64,000 nt of DNA from Daphnia pulex (lineage: Eukaryota > Arthropoda > Branchiopoda > Diplostraca > Daphniidae), in the NCBI RefSeq assembly GCF_021134715.1, contig NC_060023.1, forward strand, positions 930,001-994,000, read 5' to 3'. The notes below the pieces were generated by a model, which saw only the letters and a list, made by a program, of their open reading frames with translations, ran no database searches and was not told the origin of the DNA. Made by a program: the position numbers and the translations under genes. Each line of letters opens with the position of its first letter. The first letter of the stretch is position 1. Positions 57,769 through 64,000 of this stretch are shown piece by piece.

Positions 57769-58132
57769 TTAGTCGGATATGTGAGGACTATAACCACCGC
57801 AGTCTCCATTGGCAAATTCGCACGCCTCTTTTGAATTGTCGGGGTTTTGGCACAGAAGGTGGTTGTGGTCTCTGCAACTCACTTGACGACCTCGGCATAT
57901 CCATGCGCCTCTGTAAACGCATTTGCAAGCCATGCCTGTACTGGCTGGACTCACCATATGGCAGCCACCCTTTCTGTAATCGCAGTCGCAGGTCGATGCT
58001 GTTTCGAGTACGACAGCCACGACGACTACCAAAAGCAATACTTTCATCTGCATCAGATCAATCAAATATTCCATTTTACAAAAATTGTAGCTGGAAAATT
58101 TTTTTCAAAGATTGACATACCATTTTCTCCAT
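57769..58132 (-). CDS. Secreted cysteine-rich peptide 2
   Basis: Exons 58121-58132 (MEKM) and 57769-58046, paralogous to the gene at 53967 in both exons and the intron. Signal peptide MKVLLLVVVVAVVLETAST. Mature motif CDCDYRKGGC, MACKCVYRGAWICRGRQVSC, LLCQNPD, EACEFANGDCGGY, with the C-terminus extended by SPHISD. Residues differ mainly between cysteines, as expected for a diversifying peptide family. The TATA box is conserved at 58317. Confidence 0.85.
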
Positions 58133-58316
58133 TTTTGTCAACTACGTACGTCGTAAAGAAATTTCAAAACGGCAAAATAAGAATTCAGAATCAAATTAAC
58201 TGGTAAAATATTTTTAGAAATTTAATTACGAAAAGAAATGTTCACCTACAGCTCTCAAATATTATAGAAAGGCGTCATGGTAGTTTCCATCGTCTAACTG
58301 TAACGCCAACTTGATT

Positions 58317-58324
58317 CTTTTATA
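58317..58324 (-). promoter_or_regulatory. TATA box of Cys-rich peptide 2
   Basis: TATAAAAG in the same context as the peptide 1 promoter. Confidence 0.7.
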
Positions 58325-58329
58325 CGTGT

Positions 58330-59640
58330 ACACCCCTCGAATTGATTTCCAAATTATCCATCAAAGGATGTGGAGTACTTTCTGGTGAAACGTTTCCGTT
58401 GTTATAGGAAACGCGGTAATTCAAATCAGTAGCAGACAAATTTTAAACCGCTGATTAATGAATTAACTTTAACCGCGGTAAAAAAAAAGAACCAAATATT
58501 TTCACGTTTTACAATTTTACCAAACGCAGGTGAACCGAAATACGTTAGATATGTGGAAAGAAAAGATGCTATAACTGACTCGAGCGCGTTAATTTGATTC
58601 AAAATGGTAAAAAAAAAATAAAACTTGTAGACAAACGATTTGAAATAGGCTGAAAAGCCTATCCACTCCACCATGGTGACTCCGCTCATCACACATCTCC
58701 ACAGGAAGAAATCGCTAATAGCCTTTTTTAAAATCGGGAGTGACGACAGTATTATTCAAATGATATCAAGAAAATATCGCGAATGAAATTGACGATCAAT
58801 AAGAATTTCTTTTGTGAGGAAAGAAATTGGCGATTTGTTAAAAGAAAAAGAAAATGTCAGGATAAAATAGGAAATTTTGTGCGTCATGTAACGCCCAAAA
58901 TAAAATCCCGATCGGACCACATCACAAGTGATATTTTATCCACCAAACGGATAATCAAATTTTAAAACGCGCCTACGTGCATAAACAGCTGGCAAAATCC
59001 ACTCCGAGAAACAAGCAAAATTTGTTCCTACCTTATCTGCGTTGCTACGTTGATCATCGATCCAGTAAATGGCAGCGACTGGCACCGGAAAAGCTCTCGA
59101 TTTGAACATGATTGGCATCAGGAAAACACTGCACAGTTACATCACATCAAGAGATGCAATGTCACAACCTGCAATCAGAAACAGACTAAATTATCGACCG
59201 CCGGGGAAATATTCTCTGGCGCTATGAATAATGTCGACGTTTTGTAAGGCGTGTCTAATGGCAGACTGATTCAATTGAACTAAATTGATTCGCGTCGAAC
59301 TCGACTCACTGATGACTAACGTAATATTCAGAAGCACAGACATGACAGTTTGTGAACGGAATAGAACAAGACCGTCAGTTTGCTGCCAGTAATTTAGTGT
59401 GCTAAGATATCGCCTGTTACCGACTGTTACTACAAATGGAGAAGTACTCATTTCAAATGCTATCGAGTTCTATCGCTACGCTAAACTGCGCATCCGACCG
59501 ACTCCCATTTCCACTGAAACTTCTTTTTTCCGCCAAGAAATAGACATCCTCATTGATAATTATACGAAGCAGGTTTTACTGGAAGGACACAGTCGTCTGA
59601 ACTAGCAACATCGACACACCGCCAGCAGAAAAAAACTCGG
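58330..59640. other. Duplicated flanks, no intact gene
   Basis: 58700-58990 is the relic C1q 3' flank. 59020-59110 resembles the very end of the window (63910-64000; TACCTT..TGCGTTG / TACCTTTGTTGCATTG and ACTGGC/ACTGCTGGC), marking the start of a repeated ionotropic-receptor unit. ORFs on either strand here look random. Confidence 0.5.
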
Positions 59641-59654
59641 TCGCTAATTTACTC

Positions 59655-60095
59655 TATTGTTTTCCTCACCTTGTTTCCTGTGGTTTCTCGTCGACATCAA
59701 CGCTGGATTCTCGCAGTGGTAACCACCTTCGAGTCATCTGGGTAATATAACATTAAAATTTACTTTTTGGGTATCAACGATTTCGCAGATAAATGACGTC
59801 ACCTTGCGATCCCCTCCAGCCGCTTTGGAGTGGCAACCCCAAAGGATTGTCGGGGGCGTCGTCCTCGATTACCTGTCGAATCGACTAAATTTCACGTAAA
59901 ACAAAGACAGAAAATTAATTATCAACAATTTGCAATTTAATCTACTTCTTTATTTAATTTACTTCTTGTTACCTTATCATTCTTCTCCTCCACAGGTACG
60001 AAATGGAAATGGTCCGAGACACGGAGAACAGACTGGAGCCACCGGCGAATGGAACGGGACGGGAGCAAATTATTTCTATCAAAAATCGAAATCAG
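59655..60095 (+). pseudogene. 5' fragment of an ionotropic receptor gene
   Basis: Three blocks match the first three exons of the receptor at 61642: about 59655-59741 (RHLRVIW-like end), 59820-59895 (PLWSGNPKGLSG, LNFT) and 59996-60095 (YEMEMVRDTENRLEPPANG). The start codon is altered, exon 2 lacks a few codons, and the third block loses similarity after PPANG. No later exons follow. It is a truncated tandem copy. Confidence 0.85.
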
Positions 60096-60099
60096 ATGC

Positions 60100-61640
60100 G
60101 ACGTATTCAATTACAGCCACACCCATAATCAAATATTAACTTTGGAGATGTTACCCATTGTGAAGCAAGCAGTCTACATTAATCTTGGCTTAATCAAAGA
60201 TTAAGCTGATCGCAAATCTTAATAAATCAACAATGTGAACTTCAAATGATTGACAGCCCAGTATCGTAGTAGACTGGCGAAGCAATTTTTCGTACCATTT
60301 GCACCAGTGAATTAAACAGTAACCATCACAGTCGTAACATTAACCTGTCGATCACTCTACTAAATCAAAAAGAAGTTATCGTACTTAGAAATAGCCTAGC
60401 TACTCTCATCTATTGCTGAACTTGTAATGGACCCCAAAGAGTAGACGAATCGCGATAGCCAAAAGAAATCTTTGGGAACTGATACTGAAGACATCCGAAC
60501 ATTTAAAAACATTATCACATACGGGAAACTAACAAAAATAATTTTCTCGTTTTTCTTACCTTTTTGTGTTTTTCCGTTGATATTATGACGCCCATTATTA
60601 TTATGACAAGCGGACGAAGTGGTTTCTCACCGCCGTTGTTGCCAAATCCGTTATCGCCACATCGTAGCATCTGGATAAAGCATTAAGTTTTGATTATTTT
60701 TAAATTTTATGTTTAAGTAAGAAAAAGCAAATTATTGTAAATGTTGCACTACGAACAATAAATAAACTTTTGAATTTCAAGAATTTAATTTCTTTCAGGA
60801 ACAGGAAATCGATAATTATATCATTTCTTTGTCGATCGATTAACTGATCTAGGTCAAACTCTGTGAAAGTCCATATCCCAAAATTTAAGCAACGCCCGAT
60901 GAGGATGAGAACGAAAAGTCTATGATGCTTTCTGACCACATACCATACTGTTCCGGTATCGGCAATATTTAATCATTGAATATTCATTCATTTAAGATCT
61001 TGTGCAATATTAAATTTGATCTTGAAAATCAATACTGTTCAGCGGATTGCTCTGGAAACTAAGGCATCTCTACATTTTAGACGGCGTATGAACTATTTGA
61101 ACTCACCTCGTCTGCCCGTTTTTCCACAACCGCTGGCGGGTCGAGTCAACCCATAGTTAGAATATAGAAAGTCGAATAACTGATGGTCAAGAATAATTCT
61201 CCCGCGTCGATAAGAAGGTTTTCTTATAAATTGATATTGCCAAACTATGACTCGGCAATTCCGTTTGGACCATTTATTTCCATCTGAAATTCAAATAGAG
61301 CATCATATAAATATATTCATGTCAAACTATGGTCAGCTGATCGCCCGATCCCAATTTTGAAACCATGAATAACACAACAGCGTCAATATGAATCCGATTC
61401 CAATCATTTGGCATACTCACAACGCTACCTGCCGTTACTATAAACGACGACGTTCTCATACGTCCGGCTGGAGTCTTATTCGGTCCCCACAGCTCATCGA
61501 CTAGCTTGTTGGTGACGCGGGAAAATTGTCGCTAAATTCCAACGAGGGAATTTGCATCAAAAGGAGCTTAACATAACAAATCGCAACATCATTTTCGCTT
61601 TTCTGATAGCACAAAAGGGATCTACTAATTAAATATCAGG
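60100..61640. other. Intergenic within the receptor cluster
   Basis: About 1.5 kb between the broken and fuller receptor copies; no gene supported. Confidence 0.5.
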
Positions 61641-61641
61641 A

Positions 61642-63673
61642 ATGTTTTCGTTACCTTTCTTCCTGGTGGCCGTTATTTTGACTTGTGGGTTTACGTCGAC
61701 ATCCTCGCTGAATTCTCTCAGTGGTCGCCACCTTCGTGTCATCTGGGTAATACAAAATAATGATTCACATTAATTGTAAAAATGATTTTTCGTAAAATTA
61801 CGTTACCTTTAATCAGCCGCTTTGGAGTGGCAACCCCAAAGGATTGTCGGGGCCACTCAAGGGAAGTGTCGTCCTCGATTTCCTATCGGCTCGTTTAAAT
61901 TTCACGTAATCAAAATTGAGTTTTCAATACTTTGCAAATCACTTAATTTCTTTTTCTCACCGTATTATCCTTGCATCTTCCACAGGTACGAAATGGTAAG
62001 AGTCACGGAGAACAGATTGGAGCCGCCGGCGAATGGACGAGGCCTCTTCAGCTACTTGTGGGATCAAGTTGAGTACACCACCATATTCACCTGTTGAAAT
62101 TAATCGTAATTTTAGAAATTTCTCCATCGTAGCAATGTGATTTTATCATCCAAGATGTGGTGCCGACAATTCAACGCAATAAGATGGTTGACTTGACAAC
62201 CTATTGGATTTACGGGATTTTAACTTTTCTTTTCCCCGTCTCTCACGAAACGGTAAACATCAACGGCGTCGCAAAACCATTTCAGTGGCCGGTATGCAAA
62301 TTCTACCCAATGTCGTTATAAATTTGAAAGTCATAATCAAAAAATTCTATTCTATTAAAGGTTTGGTTGGGACTTGGCCTTTCAATTCTGTTTGTTATCT
62401 CAATTTTAAAGTTGACGCAACACGCCTTAAACTATCTTCCCGCAAACTGGGAATATAAATCCCGATCGAAAAAAGGATCAAGGCAATTAAGAAACAGAAA
62501 CATTTTGCTTGTAGCCAAGAAAAAGAGCGAAAACGAGTACCTCTACGTATTTGGAAATCTGCTGTCACAAGGTTCAATTGAAGCTATTTGTTATGATAGC
62601 AAGGATTGAGGAGAAAATTAACTTTAAATAAAAATGAATTAGGTATCCCTTGTCAATCAAGTCGGCTGCCATTTCGTTTGGTAGCCGGGGTTTGGACAGT
62701 GGTAGCTTTCTTTTTCGTCCAGGCATACACCTCGACTCTCTTCACCTACATCGTTATGCCGGTTAATCGCCCGTTAATAACTTCAGTTTACGACATTCCG
62801 GACAATCCTGACATTAACGTCTTCATCGAGATGGCGGGAATTCCCGATATTTTGCTTTCGGCAAGTTAATTCAAATACAATGTTATTTTTTTTTTAGATC
62901 AAACAGCTTTAACTTGTTGAATTTTTATTTGAAATTGATTTGACAGTTGGTTAACGATACGGTCCTGTTCAGGACGCTGCGAAAAAGGATCGATTCTTTC
63001 CCTAATTCACGATGCAATTTAGCATCGCATTGCATCAGTTCAATAAGACCCGGAACGAAAAACGTCTTTTTCGCTGTAAAATGTTTCAACTATTTTTACT
63101 CGATTGGATTAACAACTAGTGTTTGGAATTAAGCTAAATTAGAAAATAATCATGCAAAAACCCAAATTCAACAACAAATTAAAACGTAATAATTTGATAG
63201 GTGAAAAATTATCTCAAAGACGCAATCAACGCAGATTTCAAAAGAACTGGAAAATGCAATTTGCAGATGACGAAAGACGGCTTATTCCCATCGTTTGTCA
63301 CCTTTGCGCTCCCGAAAAATAGTCCCTACACGAAAAGTATTAGCAAAGGGTAAGATACAAATTCACAAATCCATACGGTTATTGCCTTAATCTTCTTTGA
63401 ATCTATTTTCTTTTGAATTGTAATATTTTATGCGCGTAAAAAAAAAGACTGTTGGATCTGCATCAAACTGGGTTGATCGACTTCTGGGACACATGGTTCC
63501 GCCCAACGTCTCCGCAATGCACGGGGGACATTAAAAGTGGATCCAGGAAGTCGGGAAACCAAACCTCAGCACTTTCCCTCAAAAATTTGACTGGGCCATT
63601 TATAGTCTTCGCAGTTGGATTGAGTCTTGCATTTTTGGTTTTTCTTTTCGAGCAAATGTTTTACTATTACTAA
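61642..63673 (+). CDS. Ionotropic receptor (IR, glutamate-receptor-like channel)
   Basis: Exons 61642-61746, 61817-61905, 61986-62067, 62133-62291, 62361-62571, 62643 to about 62867, about 62947-63080, about 63200-63350, and about 63448-63673. A signal peptide (MFSLPFFLVAVILTCGF) leads straight into the S1 ligand-binding lobe (RHLRVIWPLWSGNPKGLSG, YEMVRVTENRL, DVVPTIQRNKMVDLT); there is no amino-terminal domain, as in divergent arthropod IRs. M1 is WPVWLGLGLSILFVISIL, M3 is RLVAGVWTVVAFFFVQAYTS, S2 runs through LFPSFVTFALPKNSPYT, M4 is FIVFAVGLSLAFLVFLF. Near 62950 the exon 6/7 join meets TAA (TTGGTTAACGAT): one extra base, so either an error or early decay. Likely chemosensory cation channel. 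Confidence 0.8.
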
Positions 63674-63679
63674 ACCTGT

Positions 63680-64000
63680 TGTAGCAATCAAGCTAGGCGT
63701 CACTGGCTTTAAGTAGTGCCCATTTAATTTACCAGTTTTTCAAAAATTTGAGCTGAAAATGTCGCGCTATGGACATTCAATAAAAGTTCAAATAATTTGT
63801 TGTTACTTTTGCTCGGTTATTAACTTCAAAACTTGACAGCTAATCTGTAATAAAAACTAATGCGACTTAAAATGTAAACATTTTATATCGATCCATTCGG
63901 AACATAATAGTTAAGTTTGACCTTACCTTTGTTGCATTGATCTCGATGTTGCTACATTAAATCACCAGTTTGGCGACTGCTGGCATCGGCAAAGTTTTCC
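63680..64000. other. 3' flank of the receptor gene
   Basis: AATAAA at about 63779. The last ~100 bases resemble 59020-59110, suggesting another receptor unit continues beyond the window. Confidence 0.55.

Overview
The window reads as arthropod genomic DNA, most likely a water flea (Daphnia). It has short introns (mostly 50-90 bp, GT-AG), cuticle, chitin-binding, C1q, CUB, PAN/Apple and ionotropic-receptor genes, and many local tandem duplications. No genome search was possible, so species is inference. Exon models were built by hand from splice sites and reading frame. Where all exon lengths sum to a multiple of three I say so, as an internal check.

Layout. 0-0.77 kb: 5' end of the ribonucleotide reductase large subunit gene (minus, cut by the window edge). 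1.5-6.1 kb: three minus-strand genes (CUB protein, RING-finger protein, coiled-coil/chitin-binding secreted protein). 6.6-7.5 kb: a small secreted protein. 7.86-8.31 kb: two tRNA-Leu(UAA) genes in inverted orientation. 8.7-9.5 kb: a secreted double-PAN protein, which is a partial copy of the peroxidase gene at 16.6-20.7 kb. 9.6-12.85 kb: a DNA transposon of P-element type, with 77-bp perfect terminal inverted repeats, a 7-bp target duplication and a THAP-domain ORF. It carries a captured block of host DNA holding an ATP synthase OSCP fragment and a URB1 3' fragment. 14.7-15.6 kb: an 18-residue-repeat cuticle protein with a relic copy of its 3' end beside it. 16.6-20.7 kb: an intact 15-exon PAN-PAN-peroxidase-PAN gene with a broken 3' copy at 21.9-22.3 kb.

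22.6-25.1 kb is repeats and non-coding DNA. 25.2-26.2 kb is a C1q-domain gene. 27.6-31.2 kb holds three secreted proteins sharing a C-terminal CPxG...RD..GRCR motif. 31.4-32.8 kb is a cytosolic sulfotransferase. 33-43 kb is gene-poor: tandem repeats, a 400-bp palindromic foldback element, a piggyBac-type MITE, and two decayed Tyr/Thr-rich genes. 43.2-44.4 kb is a free-standing KIX-domain protein. 46.3-50.9 kb is a secreted protein with a mucin-like Thr-rich stretch followed by nine CUB-like modules. 51.3-51.8 kb is an unrecognised three-exon gene, and 52.8-53.5 kb an insulin-like peptide gene. 53.9-58.3 kb holds two paralogous cysteine-rich secreted peptides flanking a second C1q gene. 59.6-63.7 kb is an ionotropic receptor gene with a partial copy upstream.

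Most products look secreted or membrane-bound (extracellular matrix and cuticle, innate recognition, peptide signalling, chemoreception). Housekeeping content is limited to RNR, the tRNAs and the sulfotransferase. The most notable structure is the P-like transposon carrying a chunk of two host genes. No retroviral or other capsid-bearing element was recognised.
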